A DNA stretch of 64,000 nt from Roseibium sp. MMSF_3544 (lineage in GTDB: Bacteria; Pseudomonadota; Alphaproteobacteria; Rhizobiales; Stappiaceae), in assembly GCF_030732845.1 (NCBI RefSeq), contig NZ_JASHKA010000009.1:202698-266697 (forward strand), given 5' to 3'. The stretch's first letter is position 1. Each line of letters opens with the position of its first letter. Shown piece by piece: positions 24,326-36,321 of the stretch. The notes below the pieces were generated by a model that did no database searches, was not told the DNA's origin, and saw only the letters and a list, made by a program, of their open reading frames with translations. A program made the position numbers and the translations under genes.

Positions 24326-24352
24326 AGAGTATACTCTAGCTACAAACAGCTA
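24326..24352. promoter_or_regulatory. Palindrome AGAGTATACTCT and adjacent TAGCT/AGCTA dyad upstream of lolA
   Basis: A perfect 12-bp palindrome (24326-24337) is followed at once by TAGCT (24337-24341) and AGCTA (24348-24352) around a 6-base spacer. They lie about 30-60 bp upstream of the leftward lolA start, where an operator would fit. The cognate regulator is unknown. Confidence 0.4.
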
Positions 24353-24387
24353 TGTAGAGTGTGTGGCAAAGCTTTGACATTTGCGAC

Positions 24388-27137
<2,750 letters not shown>

Positions 27138-27141
<4 letters not shown>

Positions 27142-28361
27142 GCGTTCTCTCCAAACCAGTTTGCCATGCGTTCAAGTGCGATTTCAGTCTGCTCCAGCGG
27201 AGCCGTCAGCCCGACGCGAATGAAATTGCGCCCCGGATTGGTGCCGTCTGCCTGATCGGAGGCCAGATACCCTCCCGGCACGACCTTGACGCCGATGTCG
27301 CGCCAAAGGCGGCTCGTAACGCCGATGCCGTCACCCCATCGGCTGACATCGAGCCACAAAAAGAATCCACCCTGGGAGGTGACCGGGCCCATGATCGGGC
27401 CGAGAAGCCTTTCGGCAGCTTCGAATTTCTCGTTGTAGAGCCGCCGGTTTTCCGCGACATGCTCCTCATCCTGATAGGCCCGCACTGCAACGGCCTGTGC
27501 CGGGAGCGAGACTTGCGGCGCGGCCAGGCCGCGGAACTTTGCCCATTTGCGCAGGAAGCCGGGGTCACCGGCTGCAAACCCGCAGCGAAGTCCGGCAAGA
27601 TTGGAGCGTTTGGATAAAGAATTCAGGACGATGATATTGGAAAAATCGGTGCCCATCGCCTTTGCGGCTTCCAGGATGCCCGGCGGCGGCGTGGTCCGGT
27701 AGATTTCCGAATAGCATTCGTCAGCGAAAATGTAGAACCGGTGCTTGCGCGCCAACGCAATCAACCGCTGCCAATAGGCGATGTCTGCTGGGTACCCTTC
27801 CGGATTGGTCGGCGAGGCAATGTAGAAGGCAACCGTTTCGTCCAGCAGTGCGGCGTCAAGACTGTCGAGATCGGGCAAAAAGTGGTTGCCCGGAATTGCA
27901 TCCAGAAGAACTGCCTGGGCGTCGGCAACATGGGCCGCTGCCGCGTAGGTCTGGTAAAACGGGTTCGGCAGAATCACCGCGGGATGGTCGAGGCCCTTGC
28001 CGAGCTGATCTCTTGCGGCGATTGCGCCAAAGGAAAGGCCTTCCCTGGACCCGTTCAATGGAAGAACCCCGTGCTCGGGATCGACCATGCCGTCCAGACC
28101 GTAGCGCCGGTCGAGCCAGCCAGCGATTGCCTGCCGAAATTCGGGAGATCCGACGATTGGCGGATAACGCCGGAAATCGGCCACATTTTCCACCAGGATA
28201 TCCCCTGTGAAATCGGGAATCGCATGCTGGGGTTCACCGATCGTCATGATGACCGGATCAAGACCCGGGCTCTCGCCGTCCAGAAGTTCGGCAAGGCGCT
28301 GAAAAGGGTTGGAGCTCGGCAGGACAGCGCCGCGCGTATAGGCTCTGGGGCTGGCAGTCAT
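27138..28361 (-). CDS. Class I/II PLP aminotransferase (DapC-like)
   Basis: This 407-residue fold-type I aminotransferase has the PLP-lysine motif [15 protein letters not shown], the ASPTNPEGY substrate/PLP motif, ADECYSEIY and the C-terminal arginine in NFIRVGL. The sequence resembles N-succinyldiaminopimelate or aspartate-type aminotransferases (DapC/AspC-like). With lysA and dapF also in the window a lysine-pathway role is possible but not shown. It is translationally coupled to ftsK. Confidence 0.88.
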
Positions 28362-28416
28362 TCAAAATCCGGCAGTGGTTACGCAGTACTTTGACCTGAC
28401 CCTATCGTCCCCTTGG

Positions 28417-28431
28417 TAAATCTCTGATTAA
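28417..28431. promoter_or_regulatory. Near-match CtrA box upstream of the aminotransferase-ftsK operon
   Basis: TAAA-N7-TTAA differs at one base from the CtrA consensus and is followed by CC, giving the half-site TTAACC. It lies 56 bp upstream of the leftward aminotransferase start and about 100 bp before the rightward SGNH hydrolase. CTTGGT (28412-28417) and ACCAAG (28431-28436) also make a dyad around it. Confidence 0.3.
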
Positions 28432-28533
28432 CCAAGCACGCAAAGCCGCAGATCCCGCGAAACGATTGCCTGACCTTCGCATCTTTCCTATGGTCCACCG
28501 AACTGATTTCATATTGTTCGTGAAGGGTTTTTC

Positions 28534-29193
28534 ATGACGTCGCAAAAGGACCCGATGTCCGTTGTCTGTTTCGGCGATTCGCTCACGTGGGGCTTTAATC
28601 CCGTCGACAAAACCAGGTATGGCCACGACGTTCGCTGGACCCGGCTTTTGCAGGCAGAACTCGGTTCCGGGTTTTACGTGATCGAAGAGGGTGTCAACGG
28701 ACGCACGACCGTCTTTGAAGACCCGACCCGCGGCGACAAGAATGGCCTGGCGCATCTCGCGACCGTGCGCAAGACGCATATGCCGATTGATATCCTGATC
28801 ATCATGCTTGGCTCCAACGACCTTCAGGACCGGTTCAACATGAGCGCCGAAGCCATCGGGCTTGCCATGGGCCGGGTGTTGTTCGAGGCGAAGCGGGCAA
28901 CGGATGATGTAGAAGGCCGGGCGCCGAAGGTCCTGTTGATGTCGCCGCCCCCGCTTGGCGACTTCTCGGGTCTTGAATATGGCGGTCTTTATTCCAACGA
29001 GCATGGCGGCGTGCAATCGAAGCGCCTTGCGGGCGTCTATGCGCAACTGGCCGAACAGTACGGGACCGCGTTTTTCGATGCCGCTACGGTGATTTCTGCA
29101 GGCGCGCTCGATGCAGTTCATTTCGAGGCGGCACCGCAGGCGGATCTGGCAAGGGCCATCGCGGCCGAGGTCAGGAAACTGGCTGGCGGCTGA
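28534..29193 (+). CDS. SGNH/GDSL-family hydrolase (arylesterase-like)
   Basis: This 219-residue serine hydrolase has block I FGDSLTWG (catalytic Ser), the Gly of block II (EEGVNGRTT), block III LGSNDLQ and the catalytic Asp-x-x-His as DAVHF near residue 193. The sequence is of the arylesterase/acyl-CoA-thioesterase-like branch found in rhizobia. No signal peptide is visible, so a cytoplasmic esterase is likely. AAGGG precedes the ATG. The substrate is unknown. Confidence 0.9.
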   Translation: MTSQKDPMSVVCFGDSLTWGFNPVDKTRYGHDVRWTRLLQAELGSGFYVIEEGVNGRTTVFEDPTRGDKNGLAHLATVRKTHMPIDILIIMLGSNDLQDRFNMSAEAIGLAMGRVLFEAKRATDDVEGRAPKVLLMSPPPLGDFSGLEYGGLYSNEHGGVQSKRLAGVYAQLAEQYGTAFFDAATVISAGALDAVHFEAAPQADLARAIAAEVRKLAGG

Positions 29194-29194
29194 C

Positions 29195-29710
29195 TTACTT
29201 GTCGAGTTTTTCCAACGCCTTGCGGATGCGCACTTTGACCGAGCCTGCCGTTTCACGGTTCCCGGCTTGCTTCAGCGTATCAAGGGCGTGTTCCTTGTGT
29301 TCGGGAAACCTCAAGGCGAAGATCGCCAGCGCGTAGCACGCCCAGGCGCGTACAAACTTGTTAGCTGATGTCACCTCGCTCTCGATAAATCGATTGAGCG
29401 GTACTTTGGCATCTGCAGATATGCGCAGGTGCTCAAAATATTGCAGAAAATGAAGCTTTGTCTCCCAGTGATCGAAAAGAGGAATTGCGGTCAGATGACG
29501 GGCGGCCAGCTCATCTGAGAGTTGACCCTTCCGGTCGAAATGATGCTTCAACAGCCAGGTGGCGCCGCGCTGGCAGGTCGGCGCTTCGCACAGATCGACC
29601 AAGTGTTCCAGAAAGTGCGGCTCGTTCCGATAAGTTTCATACGCCTGTTCGAGCGGAGCGGTGGCTTTGCCGTCCCAGGAGGAAAGTGTCCTTTCGAGGC
29701 CGTTTTGCAT
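29195..29710 (-). CDS. Hypothetical all-helical (HEAT-like) protein
   Basis: I do not recognise this 171-residue protein. It is predicted to be almost entirely helical. Paired helices such as HFLEHLVDLCEAPTCQRGAT and KFVRAWACYALAIFALRF suggest HEAT/ARM-like repeats. There is no signal peptide. I chose ATG at 29710 over a TTG two codons earlier. It abuts the SGNH hydrolase tail-to-tail (1 bp) and is 20 bp downstream of the SDHAF4-like gene on the same strand, so those two may be co-transcribed. Confidence 0.72.
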   Translation of the reverse strand: MQNGLERTLSSWDGKATAPLEQAYETYRNEPHFLEHLVDLCEAPTCQRGATWLLKHHFDRKGQLSDELAARHLTAIPLFDHWETKLHFLQYFEHLRISADAKVPLNRFIESEVTSANKFVRAWACYALAIFALRFPEHKEHALDTLKQAGNRETAGSVKVRIRKALEKLDK

Positions 29711-29730
29711 CGTCAAGTGTCCGTCGAAAC

Positions 29731-29994
29731 TCAGAAGTCGACTGTGAGCCCCTTGATCTCCCAGTCATCGTAGCGTGTCGGTTCCAGGCCGCCGCGTCCG
29801 TTGACTTCGTCCGGCATGGCGTCCCCCTTCGCATCAATCTGCTTTCGCCGTTCCTCGGCTTCTTTCAGTGCGCGCTGGGCAGCCGGAGGAAGATCTTCGA
29901 ACCGTTTGGCGGGAACGGTTTCGGTCTCGGCTTTCAGCGACGAAGCTTCGCTCTGGCTGTAGGCTTCTGTCGGATTGTTCTGATCTTCACTCAT
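29731..29994 (-). CDS. DUF1674 / SDHAF4-like succinate dehydrogenase assembly factor
   Basis: This 87-residue protein has a disordered N-terminus and the conserved C-terminal signature NGRGGLEPTRYDDWEIKG ending in DF. In mitochondria SDHAF4 (DUF1674) protects flavinylated SdhA before it joins SdhB. A matching role in bacterial succinate dehydrogenase assembly is inferred from the family; no sdh genes are in this window. The hypothetical helical gene follows on the same strand. Confidence 0.9.
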   Translation of the reverse strand: MSEDQNNPTEAYSQSEASSLKAETETVPAKRFEDLPPAAQRALKEAEERRKQIDAKGDAMPDEVNGRGGLEPTRYDDWEIKGLTVDF

Positions 29995-30161
29995 GTTTGC
30001 CCATCGGGAGGTTGCTGCAGGTGCGAATTACGGTTCTGTCACGCAATATAGGGTAAGCTTGCCAAGATTGTCAGCAATACCCATCTTCAGACGGTATTTG
30101 AGTTCACCGGGTGGAAATCATCGCCCGGTCAGACAAGGACAGGAAACGGACAGAAGCGGTA

Positions 30162-31124
30162 ATGAACTACATTCGTACAGCGATGCTGTTGGCGGCGATG
30201 ACCGCCCTTTTTATGGGTATCGGGTTCATGATCGGCGGACAGGCCGGCATGATGATTGCCCTGGCCATTGCCGCGGCCATGAACGTTTTCAGCTACTGGA
30301 ATGCGGACAAGATGGTCTTGCGCATGCACCATGCGCAGGAAGTGGATGAACGGTCGATGCCGGATTTCTACCGCATGGTGCAGCGGCTTGCGCAAAATGC
30401 CGATCTGCCAATGCCCAAGGTGTATATCATCAACAATCCGCAGCCGAATGCATTTGCCACCGGGCGAAACCCGGAGAATGCCGCCGTTGCCGCGACAACG
30501 GGCCTGTTGAACATGCTTACGCCGGAAGAAGTTGCCGGAGTGATGGCGCACGAGCTCGCGCACGTCAAAAACCATGACACGCTGATCATGACGATCACGG
30601 CAACGATAGCCGGTGCGATCTCCATGCTGGCGAATTTCGCGTTCTTCTTTGGCGGCAACCGGAACAATCCGCTCGGCATTGTCGGGATGCTCCTGATGAT
30701 GATCGTCGCGCCGATGGCAGCCATGGTCGTGCAGATGGCCATTTCCCGGACGCGCGAATACGCCGCTGACCGGATGGGCGCGCAGATCTGCGGTGAACCG
30801 ATGTGGCTGGCCTCCGCGCTCGGCAAGATTGCCGGAGGTGTGCAACGCATCCACAATCCGGATGCGGAAGCCAATCCTGCAACGGCGCACATGTTCATCA
30901 TGAACCCGCTTTCGGGCGAGCGGATGGACAATCTGTTCTCCACGCACCCGAACACGCAGAACCGCATCGATGAGCTGCGGAAGCTCTCGGATTCAGGACT
31001 TGGCACGGGTGGGCGCGGTTCGTTCGGAGCCGGCAGTTCGACCCCTCGCTCCGGGCCGTGGGCAGGTGCAGGCAGCAGAACCCAAACCAGCGAGCCGCAA
31101 CGACCGAAGGGGCCGTGGGGCTAG
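30162..31124 (+). CDS. htpX: Membrane zinc metalloprotease HtpX
   Basis: HtpX is an inner-membrane M48 protease that removes misfolded membrane proteins with FtsH. The 320-residue protein has two N-terminal membrane segments (about 6-50), the zinc motif HELAH (130-134), two further segments (about 145-165 and 177-200) and the third ligand in [13 protein letters not shown] at 30162 gives the family opening [11 protein letters not shown]; an earlier in-frame start is unsupported. The last 30 residues are a Gly/Ser/Pro-rich tail. rsmB follows. Confidence 0.96.
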   Translation: MNYIRTAMLLAAMTALFMGIGFMIGGQAGMMIALAIAAAMNVFSYWNADKMVLRMHHAQEVDERSMPDFYRMVQRLAQNADLPMPKVYIINNPQPNAFATGRNPENAAVAATTGLLNMLTPEEVAGVMAHELAHVKNHDTLIMTITATIAGAISMLANFAFFFGGNRNNPLGIVGMLLMMIVAPMAAMVVQMAISRTREYAADRMGAQICGEPMWLASALGKIAGGVQRIHNPDAEANPATAHMFIMNPLSGERMDNLFSTHPNTQNRIDELRKLSDSGLGTGGRGSFGAGSSTPRSGPWAGAGSRTQTSEPQRPKGPWG

Positions 31125-31274
31125 CGATATACCAGGCACAGGCGTCTGAAGAACAAACTTCTTTCCCCAGCGCTGTCTTGGACTTAGAATGCATACATTG
31201 CGCCGCAGCCGGAAGCCCGGTCTGCGGCGCTCGGCTTTCACCGCAAGAGCGCGGTCAATCGTCAGGAACACTCT

Positions 31275-32651
31275 TTGAGCAGTCGCGCAAACAAAAAACC
31301 TGTTCATTCTGAAAGTCAGGAAGCCGGCCGACAGGACAAGCCGGGATTTGCCGCCCGCAAGGTGGCCGCCGACATTCTCGGGAATGTCGTTCACAAGAAG
31401 CGGCCTCTCGATGGCGAGTTGGACGTCGGCTCCGGTCACTCCGGGTTTCGGTCGCTGGCCGGCAACGACCGGTCGCTCGTGCGGGCTATCGTTGGCGCAG
31501 CGCTACGCCATCGCGGCGAGATCTCGGAAATACTGGACCGGTTGCTTGACCGGCCGATACCTGAAAAAACCGGCCGTGTGCTGGATATTCTGCATGTTGC
31601 GATTGCCCAGATGCTCTTTCTCGACGTCCCGGACCGCGCCGCCGTCTCGCTCGCGGTTGATCATGCGGGACTGGATCGCCGGGCGCGGCCTTACAAGGGG
31701 CTGGTCAACGGAGTGTTGCGGCGTCTCGGGCGCGAAAGGGACGACATCACTGACGATCTCGATCCGGACATTTTGAACACCCCCGATTGGCTTTGGGAGA
31801 GCTGGAAGGACGGTTACGGCTTGGAGACAGCGGGCGCGATCGCGCGCGCGCATCGGGCTGAGGCGGCACTGGACCTGAGCGTAAAGTCCGATCCGGAGGC
31901 TTGGGCCGACAAACTGGGTGGCCGCCTTGTCGGCAAGGGAAGTGTCAGGCTCACCAGAAAAGGGGCGATCGACGCGCTCGAAGGATTTTCGGAAGGTGCC
32001 TGGTGGGTCCAGGATGCGGCGGCGGCCTTGCCCGCGCGGCTGTTGGGCGACATCGAAGGGCTAAGAGTTGCCGATCTCTGTGCAGCACCTGGAGGTAAAT
32101 CGGCTCAACTTGCCGCTGCCGGGGCTGACGTGACCGCAGTGGACATATCCAAGGGCCGCCTGAAGCGCCTGGAAGAAAACATGTCACGTCTCGGACTGAA
32201 CGTTACAACGGTCGCGTCCGACATCCGAACCTTCGAGCCGGAAGCGCCTTTCGATGCGGTATTGCTTGATGCACCTTGCAGCGCAACCGGAACGATCCGG
32301 CGCCACCCGGACGTCGCCTGGATCAAGAAACCCTATGACATCGAAAAACTGAGCGAAATTCAGAAGGATCTGCTCGACCGGGTGCTTGGCTGGGTCAAGC
32401 CCGGTGGCTTGATCGTCTATTGCACCTGTTCGCTGGAGACCGCCGAAGGTGAAGACCAGGCGAACGCCTTTTTGGAGCGTCAGGCCGGCAAGATTGAACG
32501 TGTGCCTGTCCAGGCCGAGGAGATCGGGGGCCTGGATCACTGTGTCACGGCAGATGGATATTTGCGCTGCCTGCCGTGCCACGCCGCGGGCAGCGGCGCT
32601 GAGGACGTTGGCATGGACGGCTTCTTTGCGGCCCGATTCAGGCGGTCTTAA
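31275..32651 (+). CDS. rsmB: 16S rRNA cytosine-C5 methyltransferase RsmB/NOP family
   Basis: This 458-residue protein has an N-terminal NusB-like domain (about 25-160) and a C-terminal SAM-dependent RNA m5C methyltransferase. Motif I is VADLCAAPGGKSAQLA; the two catalytic cysteines are in DAPCSATGTIRRHP and YCTCSLETAEGE. This is the RsmB layout (m5C967 of 16S rRNA). The start is TTG at 31275 with AGGA 11 bases before it. The order htpX-rsmB-heparinase-purH continues on the same strand. Confidence 0.94.
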   Translation: MSSRANKKPVHSESQEAGRQDKPGFAARKVAADILGNVVHKKRPLDGELDVGSGHSGFRSLAGNDRSLVRAIVGAALRHRGEISEILDRLLDRPIPEKTGRVLDILHVAIAQMLFLDVPDRAAVSLAVDHAGLDRRARPYKGLVNGVLRRLGRERDDITDDLDPDILNTPDWLWESWKDGYGLETAGAIARAHRAEAALDLSVKSDPEAWADKLGGRLVGKGSVRLTRKGAIDALEGFSEGAWWVQDAAAALPARLLGDIEGLRVADLCAAPGGKSAQLAAAGADVTAVDISKGRLKRLEENMSRLGLNVTTVASDIRTFEPEAPFDAVLLDAPCSATGTIRRHPDVAWIKKPYDIEKLSEIQKDLLDRVLGWVKPGGLIVYCTCSLETAEGEDQANAFLERQAGKIERVPVQAEEIGGLDHCVTADGYLRCLPCHAAGSGAEDVGMDGFFAARFRRS

Positions 32652-32801
32652 CGTAGCTTAAACCGTTCCCTAGCAATCTTTGCGTCAACGAAATGCTAAC
32701 CTTAATGATCCGTTTTTTTGAATAGAAAGCGATAGAGAAGCTCTAAGTACCGGAGAATTCACGATAGTTGCGCGTAGGCCATCAGTATTGGGGATGGTTT
32801 G

Positions 32802-34559
32802 GTGAATATTGCAAGCCTCAACGAGAGAAGCCGAATCTGGCGACTCGTGGCCCTGCATGTCTGGCACCGTACCCTGAAATGGATGCATGGCGGTCCGTTC
32901 TTCCGCCTGCAGCCGTTTTCGGCTGTGCCCGCGCGCCTGCTTATCGCGCCCCAGGATCTTCGTACGGCCGATGAAACCAACGCCGCAGACATATACGGCG
33001 GCCGATTCCTGTTTTCCGGACATCTCGTGGAGACGCAAGGGCGCTCGCCCTTCGAGATGAACGCGGTTCATGACGAATGGCAGCGGGAGCTTCACAGTTT
33101 CGGTTGGCTCAGGGATCTGAGGGCGTCCGACAGCCAGATCGCGCGCCAGAACGCCCGCGTCCTGGTCGAGGACTGGATGAAGTTTTGCGGCCGCCGCCAT
33201 TCGATCGGCTGGGAGGCTCCGGTCGTGACCCAGAGGATCCTGTCCTGGCTGGCACACTCGCCGTTCATCCTGCAGGACGGCGATCACGAGTTTTACCGCA
33301 GATTCGTCAAGTCCCTCGCGCGTCAGGTCCGCTATCTTCGCCAGACCATCAATGAAACCGAAGACGGTGTCGTTCGCCTCAGGGCATCGCTGGCGGTGGC
33401 GTCCGCCTGTATTTCCATGGCGGGACAAGGAAGATTTGCGCGTCAGAGCATTCGCCGGCTGGAGCACGAACTGACGCGGCAGATCCTTCCGGACGGCGGT
33501 CACATCTCACGGAACCCGAAGGCTCTGATCGACATTCTGGCGGACCTTCTGCCAGTGAGGCAGGCCTTTGTCGCGCAGGGTCTCGAAATGCCGCCTGCCA
33601 TGCTGCAATCCGTCGACAGGATGATGCCACTGCTGCGCTTCTTCCGCCATGGCGACGGCACGCTCGGCCATTTCAATGGCATGGGCTCCACGCCGAATGA
33701 TCTCGTGGCCACAATCCTCGCCTATGATGATGCACGGGGAGCGCCGCCGCTCAACGCGCCGCATTCGGGTTACCAGCGGCTCAGCGGGGCGAGTTCCGTC
33801 GTCTTGATGGACACGGGGCCAGTCCCGGCCCTTGCCGTTTCAGGCGATGCCCATGCCGGCTGCCTGTCCTTTGAGTTTTCGTCCGCGGCGAACAGGATCG
33901 TTGTCAATTGCGGCGTCTCGGCGAAATCCAACCCACTTTGGCGCAAGGTCAGCCGCTCGACCGCAGCGCATTCCACCATCACGATCGAGGACACCTCGTC
34001 CTGCCGCTTCCTGGCAGAAAGGCCGTTCGGGCGACTGCTTGGCGCACCGATCCTGTCTGGCCCCTCCACCGTCTCGATGGAACGGGAAGACGATCAGGCA
34101 GGTTGCCGCATCACTGCGTCGCATGACGGCTATGTCCCTGAGTTCAACGTCGTGCATGAGCGGGACGTACGCCTGTCCGGTGACGGCACCGTCCTCGATG
34201 GCATCGACACGTTGCGGGCCGTCGAGCCCGTCGACCCCGAGCACCGCTATGCTCTTCGTTTCCATCTGCATCCCGGTCTCAGAACGTCGATGCTGCGTGG
34301 CGGTTCGGCGGTTCTTCTGGTTTGCCGCGATGGCGAAGCCTGGGAGTTCGAGGCGCCGGGCTGTGAAATCGCGCTGGAAGAGAGCATTTATCTGTCGGAT
34401 GTCTTCGGACACAGGAAAACGGACCAGATCGTGATATCCGGGTCGTTGCTCGAGGTGCCTGCGGTCGGGTGGCAGTTCAGAAAGACCGCGACAGCCAAGC
34501 TAAGCCGGCGCGGCACGAGCGATTTCGATGATCTCGGCGAACTGCCGTTTGAGGAATAG
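32802..34559 (+). CDS. Heparinase II/III-like protein
   Basis: This protein of about 585 residues has an all-helical N-terminal toroid (about 60-300) and a C-terminal beta-sandwich typical of heparinase II/III polysaccharide lyases; GCLSFEFSSAANRIVVNCG and AAHSTITIEDTSS are family phrases. No signal peptide is visible, which is odd for a lyase acting on external polymers. Homologues next to purH in rhizobia are usually annotated this way without known substrate. The start is GTG 32802 or the adjacent TTG 32799, with GGGGATGG upstream. Confidence 0.87.
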   Translation: MNIASLNERSRIWRLVALHVWHRTLKWMHGGPFFRLQPFSAVPARLLIAPQDLRTADETNAADIYGGRFLFSGHLVETQGRSPFEMNAVHDEWQRELHSFGWLRDLRASDSQIARQNARVLVEDWMKFCGRRHSIGWEAPVVTQRILSWLAHSPFILQDGDHEFYRRFVKSLARQVRYLRQTINETEDGVVRLRASLAVASACISMAGQGRFARQSIRRLEHELTRQILPDGGHISRNPKALIDILADLLPVRQAFVAQGLEMPPAMLQSVDRMMPLLRFFRHGDGTLGHFNGMGSTPNDLVATILAYDDARGAPPLNAPHSGYQRLSGASSVVLMDTGPVPALAVSGDAHAGCLSFEFSSAANRIVVNCGVSAKSNPLWRKVSRSTAAHSTITIEDTSSCRFLAERPFGRLLGAPILSGPSTVSMEREDDQAGCRITASHDGYVPEFNVVHERDVRLSGDGTVLDGIDTLRAVEPVDPEHRYALRFHLHPGLRTSMLRGGSAVLLVCRDGEAWEFEAPGCEIALEESIYLSDVFGHRKTDQIVISGSLLEVPAVGWQFRKTATAKLSRRGTSDFDDLGELPFEE

Positions 34560-34664
34560 CCAGGGACGCACAGAAATCAGGCTCCCTCGAACCTTCCGAT
34601 TTGCCTGAAGACGTGGTAGGGCGACGTCGAACTCCCCGATCGTTCCCACTTGCGAGGCAAACTC

Positions 34665-36281
34665 ATGGCCATTGTGTCCAAAGCCGTACCGGTTCCCGAA
34701 CTGGTGCCCGTCAAACGCGCGCTCCTTTCCGTATTCGACAAGACTGGACTTGTCGAATTTGCAAAGGCGCTTTCCGACCGCGGCGTGGAACTCGTCTCAA
34801 CGGGCGGGTCTTACAAGGCGCTCAAGGAGGCGGGGCTTGAGGTTCTGGACATCTCCGAAGTCACAGGCTTTCCGGAGATCATGGACGGACGCGTCAAAAC
34901 CCTTCATCCGATGGTCCATGGCGGCCTGCTGTCGATTAGGGATGATGCGGATCACGTGGCGGCCATGGGCGAACATGGCATCACCGGCATCGATCTCTTC
35001 TGCGGCAACCTTTATCCGTTTGAAGACGTGGTCGCTTCCGGCGCCGACTATGCAACGGGGATTGAAAACATCGACATTGGCGGGCCGGCCATGACCCGCG
35101 CTGCGGCCAAGAACCATGCCTATGTCACGGTGGTAACCGATCCGGCCGACTATGGCGCGGTGATCGAGGAAATGGACGCCAATGACGGCCAGTCGCCGGT
35201 CGCTCTTCGCAAGCGGCTTGCCCTGAAAGCATTTGCGCGCACGGCTGCCTATGATGCCGCCGTTTCCAACTGGATGGCCGATCAGCTCGAGGACGCCACG
35301 CCGGCGCATCGCGCCGTTGGCGGTTCGCTTGCCGAGGTCATGCGCTATGGCGAGAACCCCCATCAGTCGGCGGGTTTTTACAAGACCGGTGAAAACCGGC
35401 CAGGTGTTGCGACCGCCAGGCAGCTGCAGGGCAAGACGCTCTCCTACAACAATATCAACGACACGGATGCAGCCTTCGAACTGGTCAGCGAGTTCGATCC
35501 GGCCCGCACCAGCGCCGTCGCCATCATCAAGCACGCGAATCCCTGCGGTGTTGCGGAAGGGGCGAGCCTCAGGCAGGCCTATGAAAAAGCACTGCGCTGT
35601 GATCCGGTGTCGGCCTTTGGCGGTATCGTTGCTCTGAACGGGACGCTGGATGCGGAGGCCGCCGAAGAAATCGTCAAAACCTTCACCGAAGTGATCATTG
35701 CGCCGGACGCTGACGAAGCAGCCCGCGAGGTGATCGCAGCCAAGAAAAACCTGCGGCTTCTTGTTACGGGCGGTCTTGCGGATGCCCGCGCCAAAGGGCT
35801 GTTCGTAAAGTCGGTCGCCGGCGGCCTTCTGGTTCAGTCCCGGGACAATGGTGTGGTCGACGATCTCGACCTGAAGGTGGTGACCAAGCGTGCACCGAGC
35901 GCGCAGGAACTGGCGGACCTGAAATTCGCGTTCCGGGTTGCAAAGCACGTAAAGTCCAATGCCATCGTCTATGCCAGGGACGGGGCGACCGTCGGTGTCG
36001 GCGCCGGGCAGATGAGCCGGGTGGATTCGGCCAGGATTGCCGCCAGAAAGGCCCTGGATGCAACGGAGGCAGCGGGCCTGAGCGAGCCGCTGACCAAGGG
36101 ATGCGTGGTTGCTTCGGACGCGTTCTTTCCGTTCGCAGACGGATTGCTCTCGGCAGCCGAAGCTGGTGCGACGGCGGTCATTCAGCCGGGCGGCTCCATG
36201 CGCGATGACGATGTCATTGCGGCTGCGGACGAAGCAGGTCTTGCCATGGTTCTGACAGGCATGCGCCACTTCCGTCACTGA
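34665..36281 (+). CDS. purH: Bifunctional AICAR transformylase / IMP cyclohydrolase
   Basis: PurH carries out the last two steps of IMP synthesis. The 538-residue protein has an N-terminal MGS-like cyclohydrolase domain ([32 protein letters not shown]) and the AICAR transformylase domain ([28 protein letters not shown], the closing [20 protein letters not shown]). ATG 34665 has GAGG nine bases upstream; the slightly longer frame from 34650 is unsupported. A GACGT/ACGTC hairpin lies about 45 bp before the start, but I see no recognisable riboswitch. Confidence 0.97.
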   Translation: MAIVSKAVPVPELVPVKRALLSVFDKTGLVEFAKALSDRGVELVSTGGSYKALKEAGLEVLDISEVTGFPEIMDGRVKTLHPMVHGGLLSIRDDADHVAAMGEHGITGIDLFCGNLYPFEDVVASGADYATGIENIDIGGPAMTRAAAKNHAYVTVVTDPADYGAVIEEMDANDGQSPVALRKRLALKAFARTAAYDAAVSNWMADQLEDATPAHRAVGGSLAEVMRYGENPHQSAGFYKTGENRPGVATARQLQGKTLSYNNINDTDAAFELVSEFDPARTSAVAIIKHANPCGVAEGASLRQAYEKALRCDPVSAFGGIVALNGTLDAEAAEEIVKTFTEVIIAPDADEAAREVIAAKKNLRLLVTGGLADARAKGLFVKSVAGGLLVQSRDNGVVDDLDLKVVTKRAPSAQELADLKFAFRVAKHVKSNAIVYARDGATVGVGAGQMSRVDSARIAARKALDATEAAGLSEPLTKGCVVASDAFFPFADGLLSAAEAGATAVIQPGGSMRDDDVIAAADEAGLAMVLTGMRHFRH

Positions 36282-36321
36282 TAATTCGGCACTCTTGCGA
36301 CGTCAGCGACTGGGTTTGGCG

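Noticed and set aside
32648..32661. TTAA-N6-TTAA resembling a CtrA box before the heparinase gene
   Set aside because: The spacer is six bases, not seven, so the half-sites would be out of phase; part overlaps the rsmB stop.
34560..34664. Possible purine or ZTP riboswitch upstream of purH
   Set aside because: Only a short GACGT/ACGTC hairpin is present; the conserved loops of known purine-related riboswitches are not seen.
34797..36278. 493-codon leftward ORF antisense to purH
   Set aside because: It has no family features, follows the third-position GC bias of purH and has no ribosome-binding site. It is a high-GC shadow.
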